Of a stretch of DNA of 64,000 nt, positions 14,466-24,000 are shown one piece after another. Position numbers and translations under genes: made by a program. Where the stretch lies: assembly GCF_000413055.1 (NCBI RefSeq), contig NZ_KE332518.1, positions 17,490 through 81,489 of the forward strand. The letters run 5' to 3'. Positions within the stretch are counted from its first letter, which is position 1; the number at the start of each line of letters is the position of its first letter. Source of the stretch: Treponema maltophilum ATCC 51939. GTDB taxonomy: Bacteria > Spirochaetota > Spirochaetia > Treponematales > Treponemataceae. Under the pieces are notes generated by a model, which had not been told where the DNA came from, ran no database searches, and was given only the letters and a program-made list of their open reading frames with translations.

Positions 14466-16466
14466 ATGTTGGCATTCAGACAAGTCCATTTGGATTTTCA
14501 TACTTCCGGTTTAATACCCGGAATCGGAGAAAAATTCGATAAAAAACAATTTCAGGATGCTTTGAAAGCAGGCCATGTCAATTCGATAACCGTATTTTCA
14601 AAATGCCATCACGGCTGGTCGTATCATCCGACAAAGGTAAACGAAATGCATCCGCATTTAAAGTTCGATTTGCTGCAAGCTCAGTTGGACGCATGCAAAG
14701 AAATCGGCGTGCGCGCTCCGGTATATATATCCGCCGGCTTGGACGAAAAAGAAGCGGTGCGGCACCCTGAATGGCTGTTTCGCCGAGCGGATGAATCATT
14801 GAGTTGGGCTGCGGATTTTACCGGTGAGCCGTATTTTCACGTACTGTGTTTTAACACCGGCTACATGGACTTACTCGAAAAACAAATAGAAGAAGTTATG
14901 CAAAAATACGATCCGTGCGGTATTTTTTTGGATATCGTATCGATTCAGCCGTGTTATTGCGCATCCTGCCGGAACGAGATTCTCAAGCGCGGAAAAGACC
15001 CTCGCAACATTGATGCGGCTATGGAACAAGCCGAGTTGGTGTACAAGCGCTACGCGCAGCGGGTTGAAAAAACGATCCGCGCATACAGCAAAACCTGTAC
15101 GATTTTTCATAACGGCGGCCATATTCCCAAGGGGCGGCGCGACATTGCGCAAAACGACACGCATTTGGAACTTGAAAGTCTGCCTACCGGCGGCTGGGGC
15201 TATAATCACTTTCCGCTTTCCGCATCGTACGTTATGCAGTTGAACAAAGAGTATTTGGGCATGACGGGAAAATTTCACAGTACGTGGGGTGAATTCGGCG
15301 GCTTTAAACACCCGAACGCACTCCGTTATGAAACGGCCTTGTCGATTGCGTACGGGGCAAAGTGTTCGATAGGAGATCAGTTGCATCCCTCCGGAGAAAT
15401 GAATGAAGACACATACCGTCTTATCGGTGCCGCTTATTCCGAAGTTGAAAAAAAAGAGCCGTGGTGCGAAGACGCTTACAACATTGCCGACGTGGGTGTT
15501 TTGAGCGAAGAAGCCGTACATACGAAAATTGCAAACAGGGACACAATCTACAACGGCGATATCGGTGCAAATAAAATCCTCATGGAAGGAAAGTATCTGT
15601 ACCGCTTTTTGGATTTGCAATCCGACTTTACGTCCTACAAGGTTATTATATTGCCGGATACCGTTCGCCTCGATAAAAAGACGGCAAAGCGGCTTGCCGA
15701 TTATATAAGCAAGGGCGGAAAGATTTTGGCCTCCGGTCAAAGCGCTCTGGCAAGTGACTCGGATACCTTTTGTTTGGATGTGGGCGCCGCATACCGCGGT
15801 CCTGCAAAAACCTGTCCCGACTATGTCATAGCGGACAAAGAAGTCGGCATCGGCGAAACGGCGCACGTCATGTATACGCAAGGCTTCGACATAAAACGGC
15901 TGAAAGGAAAGTGCCCCCTGTATCGGCAGCCTTCGTATTTTAACAGAGATACGTACAGTTTTTGTTCGCACCGGCATACTCCGAATAACCCCGACGCCCG
16001 TTTGGAAGAAGCGGCCGTTTTTACAAAAAATACGGTGTATATAAGCTGGAATATCTTTTCGGATTACGGAAAAACGGGTTCGCTTCATCACAAAAAAATC
16101 GTCATGTATGCGCTCGACCGGCTTTTGGACGCCGATAAAACAATTCGCGTTTCGCTTCCCGATAAGGCAGTTGTAACGCTCACGGAGCAAAAAAAGCGCA
16201 AGCGCTACATTGTACACGAACTGTTCGCGCATACGACAAACCGCGGAACGCTTTCGGGAAACGCGCAGGAATTTAAGAACATAGAAGTCATTGAAGATAT
16301 TGTTCCGTTGTATAATATAACGACGGAAGTTCGTCTTCCGCACCGAATAAAAAACGTCATGCTGGAACCGCAGCATACCGCACTTCCGTTCGAGTATGCG
16401 AAAGACAATCTGACTTTTATTGTGCCCGAGATCGACTGCCACCAGATGATTGTACTTGAATATTGA
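14466..16466 (+). CDS. GHL6-type glycoside hydrolase-like protein (alpha-amylase superfamily barrel)
   Basis: 666 residues with no signal peptide, so probably cytoplasmic. The N-terminal ~340 residues form a TIM-barrel resembling hypothetical glycosyl hydrolase family GHL6: VNSITVFSKCHHGWSYHPT, then FLDIVSIQPCYCASC with the family's cysteine cluster. A beta-galactosidase-trimerisation-like (class I amidotransferase fold) domain follows at ~350-460 (YKVIILPDTVRLDK). It would process the sugar imported by the adjacent ABC system. The start has TAAGGAG upstream. Family assignment is from remembered motifs, and the substrate is unknown. Confidence 0.75.
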   Translation: MLAFRQVHLDFHTSGLIPGIGEKFDKKQFQDALKAGHVNSITVFSKCHHGWSYHPTKVNEMHPHLKFDLLQAQLDACKEIGVRAPVYISAGLDEKEAVRHPEWLFRRADESLSWAADFTGEPYFHVLCFNTGYMDLLEKQIEEVMQKYDPCGIFLDIVSIQPCYCASCRNEILKRGKDPRNIDAAMEQAELVYKRYAQRVEKTIRAYSKTCTIFHNGGHIPKGRRDIAQNDTHLELESLPTGGWGYNHFPLSASYVMQLNKEYLGMTGKFHSTWGEFGGFKHPNALRYETALSIAYGAKCSIGDQLHPSGEMNEDTYRLIGAAYSEVEKKEPWCEDAYNIADVGVLSEEAVHTKIANRDTIYNGDIGANKILMEGKYLYRFLDLQSDFTSYKVIILPDTVRLDKKTAKRLADYISKGGKILASGQSALASDSDTFCLDVGAAYRGPAKTCPDYVIADKEVGIGETAHVMYTQGFDIKRLKGKCPLYRQPSYFNRDTYSFCSHRHTPNNPDARLEEAAVFTKNTVYISWNIFSDYGKTGSLHHKKIVMYALDRLLDADKTIRVSLPDKAVVTLTEQKKRKRYIVHELFAHTTNRGTLSGNAQEFKNIEVIEDIVPLYNITTEVRLPHRIKNVMLEPQHTALPFEYAKDNLTFIVPEIDCHQMIVLEY

Positions 16467-16580
16467 CATCTCTATTGACGAGCCTTCTTTGTAGGTATAA
16501 GCTGTGTGTGCATGCTTTGCGGACGAAGCAGGAATGCCTGCATGCAAAAGGCATGATTCTATATATCGGAGGCTCGCAAT

Positions 16581-17840
16581 ATGAATTTGGATTCCGCGCA
16601 AAGGGGAATTCTCGACGGCGCGAAAGGTGAAACGCTTGCAAAGGTTATGAAAACCCTTGTCGCGTACGGAGAAGCGTTCGGCGCCGAAAAAATGGTGCCG
16701 GTTACCGGCCGGTGCGGACACTTGGTAACAAGTTTCGGCTTGGGCGTTATGAAGCCGGTGTACGCGCTCATGGATAAACTTATAGAAAGCGGGGCTGTCA
16801 GCTCTCAGCCTTTTTCGGCCGACCCGCGCCCGCTGGCACCCGAAATTCCGGTAAACTTTTTGCAAAATCTTTTGTTCAAAGTCATGTACTCGAAGCAAAG
16901 CGATTACGAACAGCAGCTTAAAAAGCTCGGCATGATGAGCGACGATGCTTTTACCTGCGCGTGCTACATGAGCGAAGTCGGCAACAAGCCGAATAAGGGC
17001 GATATACTCAGCTGGGCCGAAAGCAGCGCCGTTGTGTATGCAAACAGCGTTTTGGGCGCCCGCTGCAACCGTAACAGCGGCATCATAGAATTGTTCGGCA
17101 GCATCGCAGGCTATGTTCCGTATTTCGGGCTTCTAACCGAAGAAGGCCGCAAGGCGACGTGGAAGGTGGTCGTAAAAACGACGAAAAAACCCGAAGCGCA
17201 AATTTTAGGCAGTGCGATCGGCATGAAGGTCGTTGAAGACGTGCCTTATATCGTCGGACTCGATTCATGGCTCGGAAGCGAATTGAACGAGTCGGCAACG
17301 GCCTTTTTGAAAGACATGGGAGCCGCAGCGGCCTCGAACGGAGCGGTCGGTTTGTATCATGTTGAAGGATTGACGCCCGAAGCCGTCGAGCTCGGCCAGA
17401 CGCTGCTTCAAAAAAACGCCCAAGAATATATTATAGACGATGCGGAACTCGAACGCGTAAGAGCGTCGTATCCGTGCATTTGGAAAAATCCGGATGCAAA
17501 GCCGAAACTTTGCTTTATCGGCTGTCCGCACTTGTCGCTTGCACAGCTTAAATCGTGGACCGAGCGCTTGGAAAAATTCGGCGGCAAATTGAAGGTGCCC
17601 GTCATTATGACATGTGCGCCCGGCGTTGAAAAAGAATTTGCAAAAACCCCGTATGCCGAAAAGCTCAAAAAAACGGGAGTCATACTCAGCAGTATTTGCC
17701 CGCTTATGTATATGAACAATCCTCTGTGCGGAAAAATGCCGGTTATCACGAATTCGAACAAACTGCGCACGTACACAAGCGCCCGCTATTATACCGATGA
17801 CGAAATCTTTACCTACATTACGACGGGAGAAGCACAATGA
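16581..17840 (+). CDS. aconitase X catalytic (large) subunit
   Basis: 419 residues matching the aconitase X catalytic domain (formerly DUF521). Cysteine-bearing motifs characteristic of the family are visible: TGRCGHLVTSFGLG, FTCACYMSEVGN, GARCNRNSGIIEL and VIMTCAPGV. Known members are Fe-S or iron-dependent dehydratases acting on cis-3-hydroxy-L-proline (bacteria) or phosphomevalonate (archaea). The small swivel subunit follows with a four-base overlap. The Shine-Dalgarno sequence is CGGAGG. It lies downstream of the sugar operon in the same direction, 114 bases after the hydrolase-like gene, so it may belong to the same catabolic module. The actual substrate is not predictable. Confidence 0.85.
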   Translation: MNLDSAQRGILDGAKGETLAKVMKTLVAYGEAFGAEKMVPVTGRCGHLVTSFGLGVMKPVYALMDKLIESGAVSSQPFSADPRPLAPEIPVNFLQNLLFKVMYSKQSDYEQQLKKLGMMSDDAFTCACYMSEVGNKPNKGDILSWAESSAVVYANSVLGARCNRNSGIIELFGSIAGYVPYFGLLTEEGRKATWKVVVKTTKKPEAQILGSAIGMKVVEDVPYIVGLDSWLGSELNESATAFLKDMGAAAASNGAVGLYHVEGLTPEAVELGQTLLQKNAQEYIIDDAELERVRASYPCIWKNPDAKPKLCFIGCPHLSLAQLKSWTERLEKFGGKLKVPVIMTCAPGVEKEFAKTPYAEKLKKTGVILSSICPLMYMNNPLCGKMPVITNSNKLRTYTSARYYTDDEIFTYITTGEAQ

Positions 17841-18280
17841 AAACATTTAAAGGACGAGTTATTGCAAGGGGCAGTGCAAAGGCGAAAGCGCTTGTTTCAC
17901 GGAACGGATTCAATACGCTGGCAAGCTACCAAAAGAGCCTTATGTTCGGCGATAAAAAAGGTACGTGTTCCGACCAAAACAATCCCGACGTATACGGAAA
18001 AGAACTCGCCGGTTCGGCCCTGTGCCTGCCGCAGACAATCGGCTCTACGACCGGCGGCATGGTGCTGTTTACGGCAGCCTCTTTCGGCCGCCAGCCGGCA
18101 TGCATGCTGTTTTCAAAACCGATAGACTCGCTTGCCGCCGCCGGCGCCATTTTGGCGGATGTGTGGACGGACGCAAACATGCCGGTTGTGGACAGTCTCG
18201 GCGACGAGTTTTTGCAAACCGTGCAAACGGGCATGACCGTTTCGGTAGCGGAAGACGGAACCGTAACGCTCGAAGCCTGA
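17837..18280 (+). CDS. aconitase X swivel (small) subunit
   Basis: 147 residues of the former DUF126, the mobile swivel domain of aconitase X. The motif PQTIGSTTGGMVLF corresponds to the conserved serine/glycine loop that helps bind substrate, and SAKAKALVSRNGFNTLASYQ is near the N-terminus. It overlaps the catalytic subunit by four bases, so the two form one enzyme. It is followed by a cluster of hairpins before the convergent pfkB gene. Confidence 0.85.
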   Translation: MKTFKGRVIARGSAKAKALVSRNGFNTLASYQKSLMFGDKKGTCSDQNNPDVYGKELAGSALCLPQTIGSTTGGMVLFTAASFGRQPACMLFSKPIDSLAAAGAILADVWTDANMPVVDSLGDEFLQTVQTGMTVSVAEDGTVTLEA

Positions 18281-18340
18281 CTTAATCTTCTTTAAAATGT
18301 AGCGGCTGAGAAAATATCGATTTTCGAAAGACGCTGCATT

Positions 18341-18423
18341 CGTGCGCGTAAGCGCACGATAATCCGCGATGTTTCGGCTTGCCGAAACTCGGCGTTTAAC
18401 AAGGCCGCGCTATTTCAGCGGCC
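18341..18423. terminator. hairpin cluster between convergent genes
   Basis: Three short stems lie close together: CGTGCGC/GCGCACG (18341-18358), GTTTCGGC/GCCGAAAC (18371-18388) and GGCCGC/GCGGCC (18403-18423). No strong T-run follows. They separate the aconitase X pair from the convergent kinase gene and may act as a bidirectional terminator or be part of a dispersed palindromic repeat. Confidence 0.4.
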
Positions 18424-18427
18424 GAAG

Positions 18428-19372
18428 TTAAACCTCATATAAGGTACCGACTTTTTCGCATTCGGCATTGCGAGCGGCGCAATACGTTCCTTTTGCAAGG
18501 GCTGCGGCAATATCCGGCTTTCCGCCGTGCGAAAAAGAAGTTTTAAGATACTCGTATAAAAAGCCCGAAGAAAACGAATCGCCGCAGCCGATGGGATTCA
18601 CCGCTTTAACCCGCTCGACCGGATGACTGAACGCTTCGCCGCAAAAGGACGCGATTGTGCCGTCTTTTCCGCGCGTTATGACAATGCAGTTTTGCAGTTC
18701 GCGGCTTTTTGCGCATACGGCGTCCGTCAGTTCCGTGTCGCTGCACGAGGCCGAAAGGCCGAAGGTGCCGCAAAATTCCTTTGCATTTATTTTAATAACG
18801 GCGGGAGTGCACACGCCGAGTACGTTTAAAAGCTCTTTGCCCCAAAAGTCTACGAGCAGAACGCGGCCCTTGTCGCATGCGGTTTTGCATATGCGCGTTT
18901 TTAAGTCCGGTGCCCATATTTTGGGCGAAGTTCCCGCGAACAGCAGCGCATCGGAGGTTTTGAGCGCTTTTTGTACCGCGCTTATCAATCGCTTTTCGGC
19001 TTTGAGCACCGCTTTTTTGTCGGCTTCGCCTGCAAGGTCGGGCTCGTCCATAACCAATTCGGTTGTGCGCCCGCTTTCCCTGTCCAGCAGTGTACAGCAT
19101 TCGCGTACGCGGCCGGGAACGGCGATTATAACAGGCTTTAAGCCGTCTTTTTTTGCCATTGCGGAAAATTCGGCTTTGTTTTCTTTTCCGGCCGGACAAA
19201 CAAGCGTAACGCAGCCTTTTTCCAGCTGATTGAGCACGCGCGCCGCATTGACCGCTTTCCCCGAAGCGTCGAGGCGGTAGCGCACCGAACGGTTCACTTC
19301 GTCTACACATAAACGCTCAAACACCGCGGTTCTTTGAATTGTCGAACTCATACATAGCGCCGTAATTTTCAT
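18428..19372 (-). CDS. PfkB-family carbohydrate kinase (1-phosphofructokinase/tagatose-6-phosphate kinase type)
   Basis: 314 residues. The glycine-rich substrate region near 35-45 reads DASGKAVNAARVL, and the C-terminal PfkB signature NPIGCGDSFSSGF holds the catalytic aspartate. The hexose kinase/1-phosphofructokinase group (FruK/LacC) fits best. It phosphorylates a sugar or sugar phosphate in the cytoplasm using ATP. The ATG overlaps the murJ stop as ATGA with GGAGG upstream, so the two genes are coupled although functionally unrelated. Confidence 0.8.
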   Translation of the reverse strand: MKITALCMSSTIQRTAVFERLCVDEVNRSVRYRLDASGKAVNAARVLNQLEKGCVTLVCPAGKENKAEFSAMAKKDGLKPVIIAVPGRVRECCTLLDRESGRTTELVMDEPDLAGEADKKAVLKAEKRLISAVQKALKTSDALLFAGTSPKIWAPDLKTRICKTACDKGRVLLVDFWGKELLNVLGVCTPAVIKINAKEFCGTFGLSASCSDTELTDAVCAKSRELQNCIVITRGKDGTIASFCGEAFSHPVERVKAVNPIGCGDSFSSGFLYEYLKTSFSHGGKPDIAAALAKGTYCAARNAECEKVGTLYEV

Positions 19373-20973
19373 GGTGCCTCCGTAAAATGTTCGGTATGCG
19401 AAGTCCTTTTTTTCATAAGCGATTTAAGCAGAGGGTCTTTTGTAACAAAAAGAAGTATCGCGCCGGCAAGGGCGAACATAAGCGCGCTTATGCACAGCGG
19501 AATCCCCTGTGCAAAAAAGCGGTGCATCGAAGCGAAGGGCGCGAAAATCCGCTCTTTGAGAAAATAGGGCGCGAGGACGGCTATGCACGAAAAAAGCGCG
19601 AGTTTTAGCGCGTAAACCGAAGCCGTCGCCAAAAGTTTTCGCGCACGTATCGTTTTGCTGCGCGACAAAAGCGCGAACAAAAAGGCGGTGTTTGCAAAGC
19701 TTGCAAGCGAAAGGGCGAGCGCAATGCCGCCGCCCTTCATCGGCCGTATGAGCAGGGCTGCAATCGCGATGTTTACGGCAAAGCCGCCTATACCCGCAAG
19801 GGTCGGCGCCTTTGTGTTGCTTTGCGCGTAAAAAGCCGGCGCAATGACGCGGTTCAGCGCGATAAAAAACAAACCCGCAATATGAAAGCGGAAAGCCTGC
19901 AAGGTGAGCGCAACCGATTCGTCCGAAAAACGCTGCGTTTTGTATACGAGAACGATAATGTGTTCGCCGAACAAAAAAGCGAAAAAACTTACGGGAATCG
20001 TCGTGAGCGCGATGATGCGCACGGCTTGAACGAGCATGCGCTCGAACGACTGCCATTCTTTTTTCTTTGCAAGCGAAGACAAATCCGGCAAAATAACGGT
20101 ACCGACGGAAACGGCGAAAATGCCTAGAATCAGTTCCTGCAAGCGCAGCGAATACTGAAGGCTCGATACGATTCCCGTTCCGGCGTGTCCGGCGAGGGCG
20201 GTAGAGATAACGTCGTTGAGCTGGTAAGCCGCCATGCCGACGACGGTCGGCGCGATAAGCGTGAGCACTCTCCGTGTTCCCGGATCGGAAAACGCGCGCC
20301 GTATGCCGGTAAAGGCCGGCTTAAAGCCTTGTTTTATTACAAAGGGCAGTTGGAACAGCGCTTGAATCGTGCCGCCGGCTACGACGCCGTAAGCCATTGC
20401 GCGCGCGGGGTTGGCCGTTTTGGAAGAAAGCGCGTAGGCTGCCGAAATAACGGCGATGTTGAATAAAATCGGCGTAAAGCCCGACGGCGCAAACACGTTT
20501 ACGCTGTTTAGAATTCCCTGAAAAAAGGCCGCAACCGATATGACGAACAAATACGGGAACATAAGGCGCGTTAAAAAAATCAATTCGGGAACAACCGACG
20601 AATCGGCGTTTTTTAAAAAGCGCGGCGCTATGTACGGCGCCGCCATAACGCCGGCAATCACCGTCAGAGCCGTCGTAAAGCTTACAACGGTAAATACGGC
20701 GTTCAAAAAAGCCTGCACGTCGGCTTTGGTTTCGCCGCGGCGGGAATCTTCAAGATACGATTTGAATGTCGGAATGAACGCAACCGATATGCTGTTTTCG
20801 GCGAACAGGCGGCGGAACAGGTTGGGAATCATAAAGGCTACGCCGAACGCGTCGGCAAGCGCCGAAGTTCCCAAAAAAGCGGCCTTTGTCATTTCCCGCA
20901 CAAGGCCCAGTATGCGCGATACAAAAGTCAACAGCGACAGTTTTATACCCGAAGAAAGTAAGGACCGCTTCAT
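19369..20973 (-). CDS. murJ: MurJ, lipid II flippase
   Basis: A 534-residue MviN/MurJ protein of the MOP superfamily with about 14 membrane helices. Typical motifs are SRILGLVREMTKAAFLG near residue 20, LADAFGVAFMIPNLFRRLFAE at ~35-56, and an arginine-rich cavity. It moves lipid-linked peptidoglycan precursor across the inner membrane. The pfkB-type gene follows with a four-base overlap. The opposite side faces the large activase gene across a 56-base divergent gap. Length and motifs are normal. Confidence 0.93.
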   Translation of the reverse strand: MKRSLLSSGIKLSLLTFVSRILGLVREMTKAAFLGTSALADAFGVAFMIPNLFRRLFAENSISVAFIPTFKSYLEDSRRGETKADVQAFLNAVFTVVSFTTALTVIAGVMAAPYIAPRFLKNADSSVVPELIFLTRLMFPYLFVISVAAFFQGILNSVNVFAPSGFTPILFNIAVISAAYALSSKTANPARAMAYGVVAGGTIQALFQLPFVIKQGFKPAFTGIRRAFSDPGTRRVLTLIAPTVVGMAAYQLNDVISTALAGHAGTGIVSSLQYSLRLQELILGIFAVSVGTVILPDLSSLAKKKEWQSFERMLVQAVRIIALTTIPVSFFAFLFGEHIIVLVYKTQRFSDESVALTLQAFRFHIAGLFFIALNRVIAPAFYAQSNTKAPTLAGIGGFAVNIAIAALLIRPMKGGGIALALSLASFANTAFLFALLSRSKTIRARKLLATASVYALKLALFSCIAVLAPYFLKERIFAPFASMHRFFAQGIPLCISALMFALAGAILLFVTKDPLLKSLMKKRTSHTEHFTEAP

Positions 20974-21029
20974 TGCAACAGCATACCGCTATTGCCTCTT
21001 TATGACAATCCCTGTAGAATATCGATATT

Positions 21030-24000
21030 GTGGAACAGCTTTTATTCAAACCGGCTTCCGAGCCGGTTCGTTTAGGTATAGATATAGGCTCTACGACCGT
21101 AAAGGTCGTCGCATTGGATGCGGATTCCGAAATCGTATTCAGCCAATACGAGCGCCATCGCGCCGATATCCGCTCTACGATTATAACCGTAGTCGGCAAC
21201 GCATTGGACAGCATTGAAAAGAAGTACCCCGCAAAGGAAACGCAGCGCTTGAGCATCCGCGTAACCGGGTCGGGCGGGCTTGCCGTGTCGCATTGGCTTT
21301 CCGTTCCTTTTATACAGGAAGTCGTCGCCTCGACGACGGCGGTAAAAAAGCGCATTCCCGAAGCCGACGTCGTTATCGAATTGGGCGGCGAAGACGCCAA
21401 GATTACGTATATGACCGGCGGCATGGAGCAGCGCATGAACGGTACCTGCGCCGGCGGAACGGGCGCCTTTATAGACCAAATGGCGGCCTTGCTGGAAACC
21501 GATGCGCCCGGCTTGAACGAGCTTGCGCGCGGCTTTTCGACGATTTATCCCATTGCGGCGCGCTGCGGCGTATTCGCCAAAACCGACATTCAGCCGCTTA
21601 TCAACGAGGGCGCCCGCCGCGAAGATATCGCCGTCAGTATTTTTCAGGCTGTCGTAAGCCAAACCATATCCGGCCTTGCGTGCGGAAAGCCCATACGCGG
21701 GAACGTCGCCTTTTTGGGCGGCCCCCTGCACTTTTTGGATCAGTTGCGCGAGCGTTTTATCGTTACCTTAAAACTTGAAGGGAAGGCCGCCATCGTTCCG
21801 GAAAACTCCCAGCTTTTTGTCGCCGAAGGAGCGGCTTTGTCGGCTGAACGCGCGTACAGTTGTGTGCAAAGCGGCGAAAAAAACAAGTTTCCGACGGTTG
21901 CCGAATTGCGCGAATCGCTTAAAACGCTTGTCGGCGCCGAAATGAAAGAAGTTCAGCGTTTGCAGCCTCTGTTTAAAAACGAAGAAGAACTTGAAGAATT
22001 TCACAAGCGCCATGCGGCCGAAATGGCGGCTACGGCCGAACTTGCCGATATAAGCGGTCCGGTTTTTTTGGGCTTGGACTCCGGTTCGACGACGACCAAG
22101 GCCGTTTTGACGGATTGCGACGGACGCATTTTGTGGCGTTTTTACGACGTAAATGCGGGAAATCCCGTTGAACTTGCCGTGCGCGTTTTAAAAGATTTAT
22201 ACAAGCTTTTGCCGAAATCGGTATACATTGCGCGCGCGGTTTCGACCGGCTACGGCGAAGCGCTGTTTCAGGCGGCGCTGAACGTTGATGCGGGCGAAGT
22301 CGAAACGATCGCCCATTACCGTGCCGCCGATTTTTTTGTTCCCGGCGTCGAATTCCTCTTGGACATAGGCGGTCAGGATATGAAGTGCCTGCGCATGAAA
22401 GACGGCGCAATCACTTCGATACAGCTGAACGAAGCCTGTTCGTCCGGCTGCGGCAGCTTTTTGGACAACTTTGCGCGCTCGCTCGGCATGGACGTGCGCA
22501 CCTTCAGCAAAAAGGCGCTTTTGGCCGAAAACCCCGTGGACTTGGGCAGCCGCTGTACCGTTTTTATGAACAGCCGCGTAAAGCAGGCGCAAAAAGAAGG
22601 CGCGACCGTTGCCGATATTTCCGCCGGACTTTCGTATTCGGTTATAAAAAACGCGCTGTTTAAAGTCATTAAACTGCGTAAAGCGAGCGACATCGGCACA
22701 AAGGTCGTCGTACAGGGCGGAACCTTTAACAACGACGCGGTGCTGCGCGCTTTTGAAAAGATTTCCGGCGTAAACGTGTTCCGTCCCGACGTTGCAGGCC
22801 TCATGGGCGCCTACGGCGCGGCTTTAATCGCCATGGATCAGTGGAAGGATTTGACGGCTATGCCTGCCGGCGCAACGACCGAAGAAGCCGAAGCCTTTGC
22901 ACGAAAAGTCAGTACGGGGCAAATTCATTCGGGCATTGCGAATCTTAAACAGCTTGAATCTTTTAACGTGAAGCTGGATTTGCGCCGCTGCGGAAAATGT
23001 TCCAATAATTGTCTTTTAACGATAAATACGTTCAGCACGGGCGGAAAAAGCAGAACCTTTATTACGGGCAACCGCTGTGAGCGCGGCGCCGAAATCGAAG
23101 GATCGGAAAACGTCGTCGATGCGTCGAACGCACGCAATACGAATACGGCCGGAGCCGGAAAAGACGGCCCCCTGCCGAACCTTTTCGCATGGAAGTACAA
23201 ACGGCTTTTTTCGTATGTGCCCTTAACGCCTGATAAGGCTCCGCGCGGAGACGTGGGGCTTTTGCGCGTTTTGAACATGTACGAAAATTATCCTTTGTGG
23301 TTTACCGTTTTTACAAAATTGGGCTTCCGCGTGCGCTTGTCGCCGCGTTCAACCCGCGCAATTTACGAACAGGGGCTCGAAACCATTCCGTCCGAATCGG
23401 TGTGCTATCCGGGAAAAATAAGCCACGGCCATGTCGCTTCATTATTGAAAGCCGGCGTTAAATTCATATTTTATCCCTGCGCTCCGTACGAAATGCAGGA
23501 AGACCCCTTGGCGGGCAATCACTACAATTGCCCGATCGTTACCAGCTATCCGGAAGTTTTGCGCAACAACGTGGACGAGTTGCGCCGCGATCCTTCGATT
23601 ACCTTTATGAACCCCTTTTTGCCCATATACGACAAAAAGCGGCTCGGCGAACGCCTGTATGAAGAATTGAGCGTAAAATTTCCCGATTTAACATTTAAAG
23701 AAGTAAAGGATGCCGTCGAAGCCGGCTGGGACGAACAGGAAAAATTCCGCAGCGAAGTTCACGAGCAGGGCGAACAAGCCCTCGAAGAACTTATTCGGCG
23801 CGGAGCGGGCGGCATTATTCTTTCGGGGCGTCCCTACCACTTGGATCCGGAAATCAACCACGGCATTCCCGAATTGATTGCCGGGCTGGGTTTGGGCGTT
23901 TTAACCGAAGACAGCGTTGCGCACTTGGGTTCCATTGAACGGCCTCTGCGCGTTGTGGACCAGTGGACTTATCACAACCGTTTGTACCGCGCCGCCTCTT

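Noticed and set aside
14871-16898. 675-codon open frame on the minus strand
   Set aside because: It is antisense to the GHL6-type gene and aconitase X start, has no recognisable domain, is rich in Arg/His/Cys typical of shadow frames, and the opposite-strand genes have clear homology and good ribosome-binding sites.
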